DNA of 64,000 nucleotides. It comes from Lishizhenia tianjinensis (GTDB taxonomy: Bacteria; Bacteroidota; Bacteroidia; Flavobacteriales_D; Crocinitomicaceae). The notes below the pieces were generated by a model. That model made no database searches, was not told where the DNA came from, and saw only the letters and a list, made by a program, of their open reading frames with translations. The stretch covers positions 124,001 to 188,000 of the forward strand of contig NZ_FPAS01000003.1 of the NCBI RefSeq assembly GCF_900116425.1, read 5' to 3'. The position numbers were made by a program, and so were the translations under genes. Numbering within the stretch: the stretch's first letter is position 1; the number at the start of each line of letters is the position of its first letter. Below, in pieces: positions 25,670 to 33,713 of this stretch.

Positions 25670-27545
25670 CTTCTAGCTTCATTTGATTCGACAAAATATC
25701 GTTGTTATACACTTGTATACGTGCCTTCAAATCTGCGGTCATTTCCTCAACAATAGCTGGGTAAAAAGCTAAAGAATCATAACGGGCCAAGGTGTCTATC
25801 TGGTAATTGTACAAAGCCTTGGCTTCGTCTTGACTAAAGCTCAACATATATCCATTTTTAAGGTACATGTAAGTCCCTTCTAAATAATACAAAGCCTCTG
25901 CATTAGTGGTATCCGTATAGCTTTGGCCAAAGGCATACATTGCTTTTTTATTGGTAAGCACATCCATCAAGGAAGGATAAATATCAATTTGATCCATAAT
26001 TTGAGGATGCAGTCCAGTACCCAATAATTTCTGTGGATGATAAAATACGATAGGAATTTGGTACATTCCTATTCTGTGTTTGTAGTAACTGGAACTACCT
26101 GAGGGGGTATGATCTGCCACCAATACAAAGAGGGTATTTTGGTACCAGGCTTCTTTTTGCGCTTGTTCAAAGAACTTGCGCAAAGCAATATCTCCGTAAG
26201 CTACTGCTCTGGCTATAGGATATTTCGAAGCTGGAATTTGCGCTTCATAGGCTTCTGGAATATAATAAGGATGGTGAGAAGATAGCGTGAACAATCCACT
26301 TACAAAAGGCTCTTTTAGCTCACTCATTTTACGCGCGGCCCATGGGTTAAAAAATTCATCTAAAATTCCCCAAGTCCCATCAAAGTGTTCGGGGTTAGGG
26401 TATTCTTTTCTTCCGTAATACTTCTGAAAACCGGCCAAACTTGAGAACTCATCAAAACGCATGGAGCCATTGGTTGCTCCGTGATAGAAAGCCGAGCTAT
26501 AGCCTTTTTTACTGAGCTCTGTTACCAGTGTAGAAATGTTGTTATCGCCATAGGGTGAAGAGATGTATGGGTTATCGCTCCAACTTGGAATACCCGCAAA
26601 GATACTCGGCATGGCTTCTATGGATTTTTTTCCGTTGGCAAAGGCTTGGTTAAAATACAAGGACTCTTTCATTAAAGAATCTAAAAAAGGCGTGTATTTG
26701 GGGCCCACCCATTCCTTACCAAAGCTCTCTAAAATCAAAATGACCACATTGGTATTTTCGGGTAATTTTTGAGCATGCCTTAAGGGATATTCTGGAGAGA
26801 AGTATGCGTCAATTTCGTTTTCTGGGTAATATTCTTTTTTGGTGAAGCCTTTTTTACCGTAAGACTTGATCATGGTAAAAGGCGTATTTAACACCAAGGC
26901 TGTTTTTTGCATGCTTGTAAATTGAGCCGCACTTAAAATTCCTGCCGGGCGTAGACCAACTCCCCCTCTACCGAGAATGATTAATAGTCCGAGCATCAAG
27001 ACAAAAGAGATGCTGTCTTTGGTCCAATTCACCTCTGTGATTTCTCGTTTACCAATGGTTTTGTTGTAGGTAAGGATGGACAAAATCAATAAAAAGAGGA
27101 AACAAAGTATGAGCAACCAAAAATCTTTGATGAAAGAAAAAATGAGCTGATTGAAATCGTTCCCTGCTCCCAGTATGCTGAATAAATCAACAGTAGACCT
27201 TTTGGAAGTAAACTTAAAATATTCTACATCCATGAGGTTGAAGGCCAAAATACCTACTACCAAGACCAGAAATAAAAAGTATTGAATGATTTTGTGCAGT
27301 CTGGAAGTTTTGAACTTGCGTTTGAGTGGAAAGTTACTCCACACAAAAAGCGGGAGAGACAAAAGCGATACAGAAATGATATCGAACCAAATTCCGTAGA
27401 GAAAGTCTTGCAATACCCACGAATCAAAACTCGCGTAATTGGCAAAAAAGAAAATCAATCGGGTAATGCTCAGAAGGACGAGGGCTATACCGAACATTTG
27501 GAAGTATGCTACTACCTGTTTGGGAAGAAATTTGTTCGCCTTCAT
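25662..27545 (-). CDS. LTA synthase-like membrane sulfatase/phosphoethanolamine-glycerol transferase family
   Basis: Inner-membrane protein with five N-terminal helices (residues 10-205) and an extracytoplasmic alkaline-phosphatase-superfamily domain (residues 260-600). The domain has VILESFGKEW (metal Glu), the nucleophile region NGKKSIEAMPSIFAGIP where the family Thr appears as Ser, SAFYHGATNGSMRFDEFSS, WGILDEFF and VLVADHTPS (metal Asp-His). Members transfer phosphoglycerol or phosphoethanolamine to cell-surface glycans. In a Gram-negative this is more likely periplasmic glycan or lipid modification than true LTA. 627 aa is the family length. First gene of the operon with the lipid kinase. 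Confidence 0.88.
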   Translation of the reverse strand: MKANKFLPKQVVAYFQMFGIALVLLSITRLIFFFANYASFDSWVLQDFLYGIWFDIISVSLLSLPLFVWSNFPLKRKFKTSRLHKIIQYFLFLVLVVGILAFNLMDVEYFKFTSKRSTVDLFSILGAGNDFNQLIFSFIKDFWLLILCFLFLLILSILTYNKTIGKREITEVNWTKDSISFVLMLGLLIILGRGGVGLRPAGILSAAQFTSMQKTALVLNTPFTMIKSYGKKGFTKKEYYPENEIDAYFSPEYPLRHAQKLPENTNVVILILESFGKEWVGPKYTPFLDSLMKESLYFNQAFANGKKSIEAMPSIFAGIPSWSDNPYISSPYGDNNISTLVTELSKKGYSSAFYHGATNGSMRFDEFSSLAGFQKYYGRKEYPNPEHFDGTWGILDEFFNPWAARKMSELKEPFVSGLFTLSSHHPYYIPEAYEAQIPASKYPIARAVAYGDIALRKFFEQAQKEAWYQNTLFVLVADHTPSGSSSYYKHRIGMYQIPIVFYHPQKLLGTGLHPQIMDQIDIYPSLMDVLTNKKAMYAFGQSYTDTTNAEALYYLEGTYMYLKNGYMLSFSQDEAKALYNYQIDTLARYDSLAFYPAIVEEMTADLKARIQVYNNDILSNQMKLEDE

Positions 27546-27616
27546 ACGGGCGAAGATAAGTAAAAGTTCGGCAAGTTAAAACGCCTAAAAAGGTTAAATG
27601 ATTACAATTTTCGAGA

Positions 27617-27646
27617 AGAAAAAAGACCAGGTTTTATCCTGGCCTT
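27617..27646 (-). terminator. Rho-independent terminator of the receptor-lipoprotein operon
   Basis: Nine-base-pair stem (one G-U pair), AAGACCAGG/CCTGGCCTT, with a six-base T run on the minus strand, seven bases beyond the stop of the 68-aa lipoprotein gene. Confidence 0.85.
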
Positions 27647-27652
27647 ATGGGT

Positions 27653-27859
27653 TTAGTGTCCGTGACAATGTACTTCATGGGTTGTACCATCTACGGTATA
27701 CCCGTCTTTTTCTAACTTCTCCAAATCATCGTCACAATATTCTCCTAGCTCAACTTCTTGGTCTTGGGCATCTTCGTAATGACATTCGTGACATCCTGTT
27801 TTAGAGCAAGAGGCAAAAACGAAGGCTCCAAAAGCCAAGGCTACTAATTTACTTTTCAT
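27653..27859 (-). CDS. Small Cys/His-rich lipoprotein, likely metal-binding
   Basis: A 68-aa exported lipoprotein: signal with lipobox VFASCSK (Cys18), then a mature part of 50 residues dense in metal ligands. CHECHYED lies at its start, YCDDDLEKLEKDGY in the middle (resembling a treble of acidic residues after a Cys), and HEVHCHGH at the C-terminus. Its start overlaps the end of the TonB-dependent receptor gene by 11 bases, and the operon is opposite a Fur-family regulator with twin palindromes between. A periplasm-side or surface zinc-binding role is inferred from this context; copper or iron are alternatives. Confidence 0.75.
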   Translation of the reverse strand: MKSKLVALAFGAFVFASCSKTGCHECHYEDAQDQEVELGEYCDDDLEKLEKDGYTVDGTTHEVHCHGH

Positions 27860-30080
27860 GGGTGTTGTATTTTAAATTTAACGTAATACTCAGGTAAACA
27901 TTTCTCCCTTGAGAAGGGATGTTATAATTTTTCAATTTTGAAAGATGGGGCACATAACTTTCGTTCAATAAGTTTCTTACCCCACATTGAAATTGTAAAT
28001 CTTGTTTTGTTTTCACTTTAAAGTGAAGGGCCATATCCACTAACAAAAAGGCTGGTGTGGCAAGTTCTGTTACTCCCGGTCTATTTTGCGCCAAAAATTG
28101 ATCGAAGTTTACAACGAATTTAGACAAGGACAATTTACGCTTAGAAAAGAAGCTGTAACTGGCCATAAGGTTCAACTTATTCTGCGGTTGCAAAGGCAAA
28201 GCTTCTTGATTGCTAAAGGAAGCACGCAAATAACTAAAACTAGAAATGATGTGTAAATCATGCACGGCGTGAGGGTGAAAATGTACTTGCACATCTGTTC
28301 CATACATATCCACACGTTGTGCTTGTTGGTAGCGATACAAGGGAAAGTTATCTACCATTTCTCCCGTTGGTTGAGAGTAAATGAAGTCTTTTATTCTGTT
28401 GTAAAAAGGAACCAAGTTCAATTCTATATGTTTTCCTTTTACCGCCACACTTGCATCTATTTGTTGTGCTTTTTCACTCACCAAGTTAAGGTCTCCAAGC
28501 TCGTAACTCAAACTTCCATGGTGCACACCGTTGGCCAAAAGTTCAGAACTGTGTGGAGCTCTAAATCCTGTGGAAACATTTAAGCGCAACACCAATTTTT
28601 GCCACTGTTTGGCTATCCCTGCAGAGTAATTAAAACTCTCAAAACTTTTGTTGATACTACTATCTCCGTGGGTTCGCAAATTTCTAATATCACCACGCGC
28701 TCCAATTTGATAATCTATTCCTTTTACCTTTCCTTTTACCAAAGCAAAAAGTCCGAAGTCTTGTTGTGTGGCATTGGGCAGTATACGCTCAGAAGCTGCA
28801 GGATTGTTACTATTGGTTTGATACAAGGCCTGAGTACCCCACACCCAATTCATTTTTCGCCATTTGAAACTATAGTTCGCGTTTAAACTAGAGGTTTTCA
28901 ATTGCATGCTCAAGGCTGGAATGGTAAACTTTTCTTCATACTCTTGTAAGTGATTTAAACTCTGCCCCAACTTTACTTTTAAGGTGGATTTCTTAAAGTA
29001 AAAAGCATTGTCGAACAAAAGGTAATGGTTGTTGATGACCTGTGCGGGTAAGGCCATAACACGTGAAGTTTCTTGACTAATGAAATCTTGATAGGTCACT
29101 AAACTGTCGTGGGTATGCCCCGGTATACCATAACGTGCATTCGAATAATTATAACGTAAATTCCCCACCCACTTTTTGGTGTTATAGCCTGTAGAAAATT
29201 TAATATTTCTGTTGTAGAATCTTGAGTTTTTAATGTAGTCTCCTCCAGGAATTTGGTAATCCGCTGCGTTGTTATAGTTGGCGTAAAAATTAAACCTGAG
29301 TTTCTCTCCTCCGTATTTCAAACCCAACTGATTCTTGGTCATGAGGTTATTGCTTTCAAAAGCAGTATTGGTCATTACCTCAACAGTATTGTGGGCTGCA
29401 TAATTTTCATCTATTAAATAGATCACACCTCCTAAGGCATCCGCCCCGTAGAGAAGAGAAGCCGGACCTTTGATTACTTCCACAGCTCCTATCCCCAATT
29501 GATCTATACCCAAACCATGATCTCCACCCCATTGTTGGTTTTCTATACGCAATCCATTGAGGTAGGTCAATACCCTTGACCCCATTAAACCTCGAACAAC
29601 AGGTTTACTAATACCCGCTCCTAATTTACTTTGGTTTACACCCGGAATTTTTGCCAAGGCATCCACTAAATCTGTACTGGCTATTTCATTGAGTGCTGCA
29701 ATTTCTCTGCGTTCAACCTCTACAATGTTGTATTGGGCTACTTCACCTAAAGTACTTTGTATACTTACCTCATCAAAACTTAAATGTTCGGGTTGCAGCG
29801 CTATATTTAGCGGTTTATTTTCTTGAGGCTGAACACTTACAAGTTGCTGACTATAACTTAAAGCACTCACGCGCAGACTTAGGGTAGAGTTAAAATCATC
29901 AGAAAAGGAGAAATGACCGGCACTATCCGTTACCACACCTCTTTCGAGTTCCAGTACAAAAACCTTTGCAAAAGCTATGGGCAATTGTGTTTGAGCGTCT
30001 ACTACTCTTCCCTCTATCGTTTGACCATTTACAATTCCCCCAAAAAAGAGAAAAAGTAAGAGTATGGAATATGCTTTCAT
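27849..30080 (-). CDS. TonB-dependent receptor, probable zinc receptor (ZnuD-like)
   Basis: Outer-membrane TonB-dependent transporter. Signal peptide ends at IVNGQ; residues 20-100 are a carboxypeptidase-regulatory-like domain (IEGRVVDAQTQLPIAFAKV). The plug has KPVVRGLMGSRVLTYLNGLRIENQQ followed by GGDHGLGIDQLGIGAVEVIKGPASLLYGADALGGVI, which is the arrangement of the ZnuD class rather than of siderophore receptors. The barrel runs to NVYLSITLNLKYNTHEK. A His-rich loop segment lies near residue 610 (VHFHPHAVHDLH). Start ATG at 30080. It heads an operon with the Cys/His lipoprotein and is divergent from a Fur/Zur-type regulator. Zinc is inferred. Confidence 0.85.
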   Translation of the reverse strand: MKAYSILLLFLFFGGIVNGQTIEGRVVDAQTQLPIAFAKVFVLELERGVVTDSAGHFSFSDDFNSTLSLRVSALSYSQQLVSVQPQENKPLNIALQPEHLSFDEVSIQSTLGEVAQYNIVEVERREIAALNEIASTDLVDALAKIPGVNQSKLGAGISKPVVRGLMGSRVLTYLNGLRIENQQWGGDHGLGIDQLGIGAVEVIKGPASLLYGADALGGVIYLIDENYAAHNTVEVMTNTAFESNNLMTKNQLGLKYGGEKLRFNFYANYNNAADYQIPGGDYIKNSRFYNRNIKFSTGYNTKKWVGNLRYNYSNARYGIPGHTHDSLVTYQDFISQETSRVMALPAQVINNHYLLFDNAFYFKKSTLKVKLGQSLNHLQEYEEKFTIPALSMQLKTSSLNANYSFKWRKMNWVWGTQALYQTNSNNPAASERILPNATQQDFGLFALVKGKVKGIDYQIGARGDIRNLRTHGDSSINKSFESFNYSAGIAKQWQKLVLRLNVSTGFRAPHSSELLANGVHHGSLSYELGDLNLVSEKAQQIDASVAVKGKHIELNLVPFYNRIKDFIYSQPTGEMVDNFPLYRYQQAQRVDMYGTDVQVHFHPHAVHDLHIISSFSYLRASFSNQEALPLQPQNKLNLMASYSFFSKRKLSLSKFVVNFDQFLAQNRPGVTELATPAFLLVDMALHFKVKTKQDLQFQCGVRNLLNESYVPHLSKLKNYNIPSQGRNVYLSITLNLKYNTHEK

Positions 30081-30097
30081 GAAATCTTCTTATTTTC

Positions 30098-30110
30098 GCA
30101 ACAGTGTTGC
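30098..30110. promoter_or_regulatory. Fur/Zur-type operator, site 1 (GCAACAGTGTTGC)
   Basis: Inverted repeat GCAACA-G-TGTTGC, 18 bp upstream of the receptor start codon. It shares its half-sites with site 2; the two centres (30104 and 30134) are 30 bp apart, close to three helical turns. Confidence 0.75.
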
Positions 30111-30126
30111 AAAACTAAAACTTAAA

Positions 30127-30141
30127 TGCAACACTGTTGCA
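30127..30141. promoter_or_regulatory. Fur/Zur-type operator, site 2 (TGCAACACTGTTGCA)
   Basis: Perfect 7-1-7 inverted repeat, the layout typical of Fur-family operators, five bases before the regulator ATG at 30147. An in-frame ATG at 30126 lies at the edge of the operator and is therefore an unlikely start. Confidence 0.8.
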
Positions 30142-30146
30142 AATTT

Positions 30147-30542
30147 ATGGACATTTTTTCAAAAAAAAATATTCGCCCCACGACATTTCGTAAAGAAATC
30201 GTAAGCATATTCGAAGCTAAGGACCATGCTATCACTACCAAAGAGATAGAGGAAGCACTAGGAAAGCACGATAGAATTACCCTCTACCGTACCTTAAAAT
30301 TGTTTATTGAAAACGGTGTAATTCATGAAATCACACTTCCCAATGAAGAAAAAACTTATGCTTTATGTGAAGAAGAATGTGCCGACGGCGAGCATCAGCA
30401 CGAACACCTGCATTTCAAATGTGAGGTTTGTGAGCGCATCTATTGTATAGAATTACCTCAAGCCCCCCAATTTGATTTAAAGAATTTCATTGTAAAATCC
30501 ATGGAGATTAACCTAAGAGGGATTTGTGACCATTGTAATTAA
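30147..30542 (+). CDS. Fur family transcriptional regulator (probable Zur)
   Basis: DNA-binding metal sensor, 131 aa. The winged-helix part (residues 8-60) includes RPTTFRKEIVSIFEAKDHAIT and HDRITLYRTLKLFIENGVI, the Fur recognition helix. The metal part has CEEEC at 74-78, a His cluster GEHQHEHLHF at 82-90, and two structural CxxC pairs (CEVC 92-95, CDHC 127-130). Zinc uptake control is favoured because the divergent operon encodes a ZnuD-like receptor and a Cys/His lipoprotein; Fur or PerR would be the alternatives. The twin palindromes before both genes imply autoregulation. Its stop overlaps the stop of rmuC by four bases. Confidence 0.88.
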   Translation: MDIFSKKNIRPTTFRKEIVSIFEAKDHAITTKEIEEALGKHDRITLYRTLKLFIENGVIHEITLPNEEKTYALCEEECADGEHQHEHLHFKCEVCERIYCIELPQAPQFDLKNFIVKSMEINLRGICDHCN

Positions 30543-31867
30543 AGCAATTTAGGTCCCTCAGCCTCTTCTTCCTCCGGGTTCAATTCTTTAATTTTTTTGA
30601 GTTTACTCAACATCATTTTGGTACGCGTTCCTACCAAAGTATCCAAATCATCACTGGCAGCGTTGAGCTTCTTCTGAGCTTTTTCCAAAACACCTCCAAA
30701 GGTATGGAACTCTTTTTTGACTGCTTCTAACACCTTCCACACCTCTGAACTTCTCTTTTGAATGGCCAAAGTTTGGAAACCCATTTGAAGCGAATTCAAC
30801 ATAGCCGCTAAAGTGGTTGGTCCGGCAATAATGATTTTATACTCTCGCTGCAACACTGCAATTAATTCAGGATGTTTTACCACCTCTGCATACAATCCCT
30901 CCATGGGCAAAAAGATAATTCCAAAGTCGGTAGTATAAGGTGGGTCCAAATATTTATCGCTCACATCTTTGGCAAATTTCTTAATGGCATTGAGCAAAGC
31001 TTTCGAGGCCAAATCTACAGCTGCAGCATCTCCTACTTCATAGGCTTGTTGTAAACGGAGATAGTCTTCTTGTGGAAACTTGGCATCTATGGGTAAGTAG
31101 ACAGGTGTTCCGCCTTGTTTCTTTCCCGGAAGTTTAATTGCAAACTCCACATGAGCACCTGAGTTTTTCTTGGTTTTCACATTGGCTTCGTATTGCTCGG
31201 GCGCAAGTATTTGTTCCAAAATATTCCCCAATTGAATTTCACCCAATACACCTCTAGTTTTCACGTTAGTTAACACGCGTTTTAAATCACCTACACCGTG
31301 TGCTAAGCTTTGCATTTCTCCCAAACCTTTTTGCACTTTTTCCAATCTATCACTCACTATTTTGAAAGATTCACCCAACCTATTCTCTAAGGTTTTGTGT
31401 AGTTTTTCATCCACGGTAACGCGAATATTTTCGAGTTGTTTTTCTGTAGAAACCACCAATTTCTCCTGCTTTGCACTCATTTCTACAAACTTCTCTTTTT
31501 GCAGTTGAACCATTTGGGTAACCTGTTGCACAAACACCTCTCTAAATTCCTTCATTTGAAGATGATAACTTTCTCTCCCTTCTTTGGCATTGTCTTGCAA
31601 CACTTTTTCAAGTTTATCCAAACGCTGTTGTTGTTGCTCTGCGTTCATTTTAAGCTGTTGTAACAATTGGTTTTGCAACATTTCTACATTGGCTCTCAAT
31701 TCTTCTCGGTTCACCCTAAACTCCTGAAACAATTCCTTTCTGTTTTCCTGAAGCTCTTGGTGCATCCTATCCAAAGCTTCATCCTTACCTTTCGCTTTGC
31801 TTCTCATTAAAAGAAGGAGGTTAAGTAGCACCAAAACTCCTATTCCAATACTCGTGATGTATTCCAT
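30539..31867 (-). CDS. rmuC: DNA recombination protein RmuC
   Basis: RmuC family protein, a membrane-anchored coiled-coil protein with a nuclease-like core, thought to limit rearrangements at inverted repeats. One N-terminal membrane helix (residues 3-20, SIGIGVLVLLNLLLLMRS) is followed by coiled coil to about residue 190 (ENRKELFQEFRVNREELRANVEML and many Gln/Lys heptads). The RmuC core is at 195-400: LGEIQLGNILEQILAPEQYE, LPIDAKFPQEDYLRL, FLPMEGLYAEVVKHPEL, IIAGPTTLAAMLNSLQMGFQTLAIQKRS. 442 aa is typical. Monocistronic, convergent with the Fur-type regulator. Confidence 0.93.
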   Translation of the reverse strand: MEYITSIGIGVLVLLNLLLLMRSKAKGKDEALDRMHQELQENRKELFQEFRVNREELRANVEMLQNQLLQQLKMNAEQQQQRLDKLEKVLQDNAKEGRESYHLQMKEFREVFVQQVTQMVQLQKEKFVEMSAKQEKLVVSTEKQLENIRVTVDEKLHKTLENRLGESFKIVSDRLEKVQKGLGEMQSLAHGVGDLKRVLTNVKTRGVLGEIQLGNILEQILAPEQYEANVKTKKNSGAHVEFAIKLPGKKQGGTPVYLPIDAKFPQEDYLRLQQAYEVGDAAAVDLASKALLNAIKKFAKDVSDKYLDPPYTTDFGIIFLPMEGLYAEVVKHPELIAVLQREYKIIIAGPTTLAAMLNSLQMGFQTLAIQKRSSEVWKVLEAVKKEFHTFGGVLEKAQKKLNAASDDLDTLVGTRTKMMLSKLKKIKELNPEEEEAEGPKLL

Positions 31868-31886
31868 AATTTGCCGTTTGTATGAA

Positions 31887-31925
31887 AATAAAAAAGCAGA
31901 ACGTATTTTTTTTATGTTCTGCTTT
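31887..31925 (-). terminator. selO rho-independent terminator
   Basis: Ten-base-pair perfect stem AAAGCAGAAC/GTTCTGCTTT with a 13-base loop and T residues on the minus strand, 30 bases beyond the selO stop. Confidence 0.85.
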
Positions 31926-31954
31926 AAATCTTATTTATTTCTTTAACTCTACTC

Positions 31955-33502
31955 CTAACTGCTACAGGATAACATAGAGCATCCTACCTTGTTCAAGGCC
32001 CAATCCGGACGCTTGGCAAACCATTTTTCATATTGCTCTTGTTCTTCATACGGGTGTTGCAATATTTCAAACAATTCATCCACCAAACTAAAATCATTTT
32101 GTTCAGCAGCTTCTATGGCCAATTGTGCCATGTAGTTGCGCAACACGTATTTCGGATTTACGGCATTCATTTTTTGTTTACGCACACTGGCCGCTTCACC
32201 TTCTTGTAAAACAAGGGCACCGTACTTGGTTAACCATTGCTTCCACTCTTCTTGATACTGTTCAAACTCCTCTTTTTCCAAATAAGTTTGTTGTGCAAGG
32301 GTGTGAAGATGTCCTTCTGGAGAGTTTGCCTTAACATCTGCCAATCTCCTCCAGAACATGGTCATATCCATGCTTGATTTCTCCAATAAGATCAATATTT
32401 GCTCTACAAGTGCTGCAGCCTCATCCGAACCATAGGTAACTCCTAATTTCTCACAATACATTTTCTCGCGCTGCGTAAAATAAAGCTTTTTGAATTGATT
32501 CAAACTGTTTTCTAAAGGCTCTGCTTCTCCGATTAATGGATAAATGGCGCTTCCCAATTTGTTTAAATTCCACAAGGCAATCGCGGCTTGATTTCCAAAC
32601 CTATAACGTCTTCCTTGGGCATCTGTAGTATTGGGTGTCCATGTCGGATCAAAATCTTCTAACCAACCGTAAGGTCCGTAATCTATGGTTTCTCCCAAAA
32701 TAGACATGTTGTCAGTATTCATAACCCCATGCACAAAGCCTACGCGTTCCCAATGAATAATCATCTCTAAGGTACGCTCCATTAATTCTTGAAAGAATTT
32801 AACGTAGGTGTCCTTCGCAGGAGTTCCTAAATTTGGATAGTATTGTTCTATTACAAAATCTAACAAGCTTTTTAAATGATGGTGTTCTTTACGGGCAGCC
32901 AAGATTTCAAAACTTCCAAAACGAACGAAAGATGACGACACCCTACAAACTATAGCTCCGGGCTCCAAAGCTGGATTTCCGTTGTACAATACATCTCGCA
33001 TCACTTGATTTCCACTTAAACTTAATGACAAAGCTCGTGTTGTAGGTACTCCTAAATGATACATAGCCTCACTGCACAAGTACTCGCGTATAGAAGATCG
33101 TAAAACAGCCAAACCATCTGCACTTCTCGAATAGGGTGTAGGACCAGCTCCTTTTAACTGAAGGGTCTTCCCACCCAATGGAGTTTCTATCTCTGCAATA
33201 TTAATCGCTCTTCCATCTCCTAATTGTCCGGCCCATTGCCCAAATTGGTGACCACCGTAACACATGGCATAAGGCCTTTGGTTGGGGTAATCTTGCTGAC
33301 CACTAAAAATGGCTTTGGCTTCCTTTTCTGAAAATTCAATTCCTAATTCCTTCGCATATTCGGCATTATAATGCACCAAACGAGGCTGCTCGGGTTGCAA
33401 GGGTTGTACCCAAGAAAAACAGGCATCGCTAACCTTACGGATTTCATTGCTTGTTTTTACATCTGCAGGTAGAACTTGGGAAAAGAATTTTGTCTCACTC
33501 AT
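31955..33502 (-). CDS. selO: SelO (YdiU/UPF0061) protein adenylyltransferase
   Basis: SelO is a pseudokinase-fold enzyme that transfers AMP from ATP to protein Ser/Thr/Tyr, linked to redox stress. The family block YGGHQFGQWAGQLGDGRAINI (near 80), LKGAGPTPYSRSADGLAVLRSSIREYLCSEAM (near 115) and HGVMNTDNMSILGETIDYGPYGWLEDFDP (metal-binding DFD-type loop, near 250) are all present. 515 aa is the family length. The C-terminus is CSMLSCSS: a Cys third from the end, at the place where animal SelO has selenocysteine. Monocistronic. Confidence 0.95.
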   Translation of the reverse strand: MSETKFFSQVLPADVKTSNEIRKVSDACFSWVQPLQPEQPRLVHYNAEYAKELGIEFSEKEAKAIFSGQQDYPNQRPYAMCYGGHQFGQWAGQLGDGRAINIAEIETPLGGKTLQLKGAGPTPYSRSADGLAVLRSSIREYLCSEAMYHLGVPTTRALSLSLSGNQVMRDVLYNGNPALEPGAIVCRVSSSFVRFGSFEILAARKEHHHLKSLLDFVIEQYYPNLGTPAKDTYVKFFQELMERTLEMIIHWERVGFVHGVMNTDNMSILGETIDYGPYGWLEDFDPTWTPNTTDAQGRRYRFGNQAAIALWNLNKLGSAIYPLIGEAEPLENSLNQFKKLYFTQREKMYCEKLGVTYGSDEAAALVEQILILLEKSSMDMTMFWRRLADVKANSPEGHLHTLAQQTYLEKEEFEQYQEEWKQWLTKYGALVLQEGEAASVRKQKMNAVNPKYVLRNYMAQLAIEAAEQNDFSLVDELFEILQHPYEEQEQYEKWFAKRPDWALNKVGCSMLSCSS

Positions 33503-33567
33503 AATACGTTGGTATATGCTACAAAGCTAAAGCTAATATCATAGAAAGAAAGGAAAATGGAGACGAA

Positions 33568-33603
33568 ACAAAAAAGCTGACTCCTGGTTAACAAGAGTCA
33601 GCT
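33568..33603 (-). terminator. Rho-independent terminator of the sensor kinase
   Basis: Perfect nine-base-pair stem AGCTGACTC/GAGTCAGCT with an 11-base loop; on the minus strand it is followed by five T. It lies about 110 bases after the kinase stop. The remainder of the 33503-33713 gap shows no gene. Confidence 0.85.
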
Positions 33604-33713
33604 CAAAAAAGCAATTGAGTACATTTCACAGATTAAACGTTCTGTAACGTACTGGTATTTTATAGACGTTCATGCAAGCCAATATGTTGCATCTGTTTTA
33701 GGACTCTTTGGAA

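Noticed and set aside
30126-30146. Start of the Fur-type regulator at ATG 30126 (MQHCCKF extension).
   Set aside because: The ATG overlaps the 7-1-7 operator and the extension is just translated operator; 30147 matches the family N-terminus.
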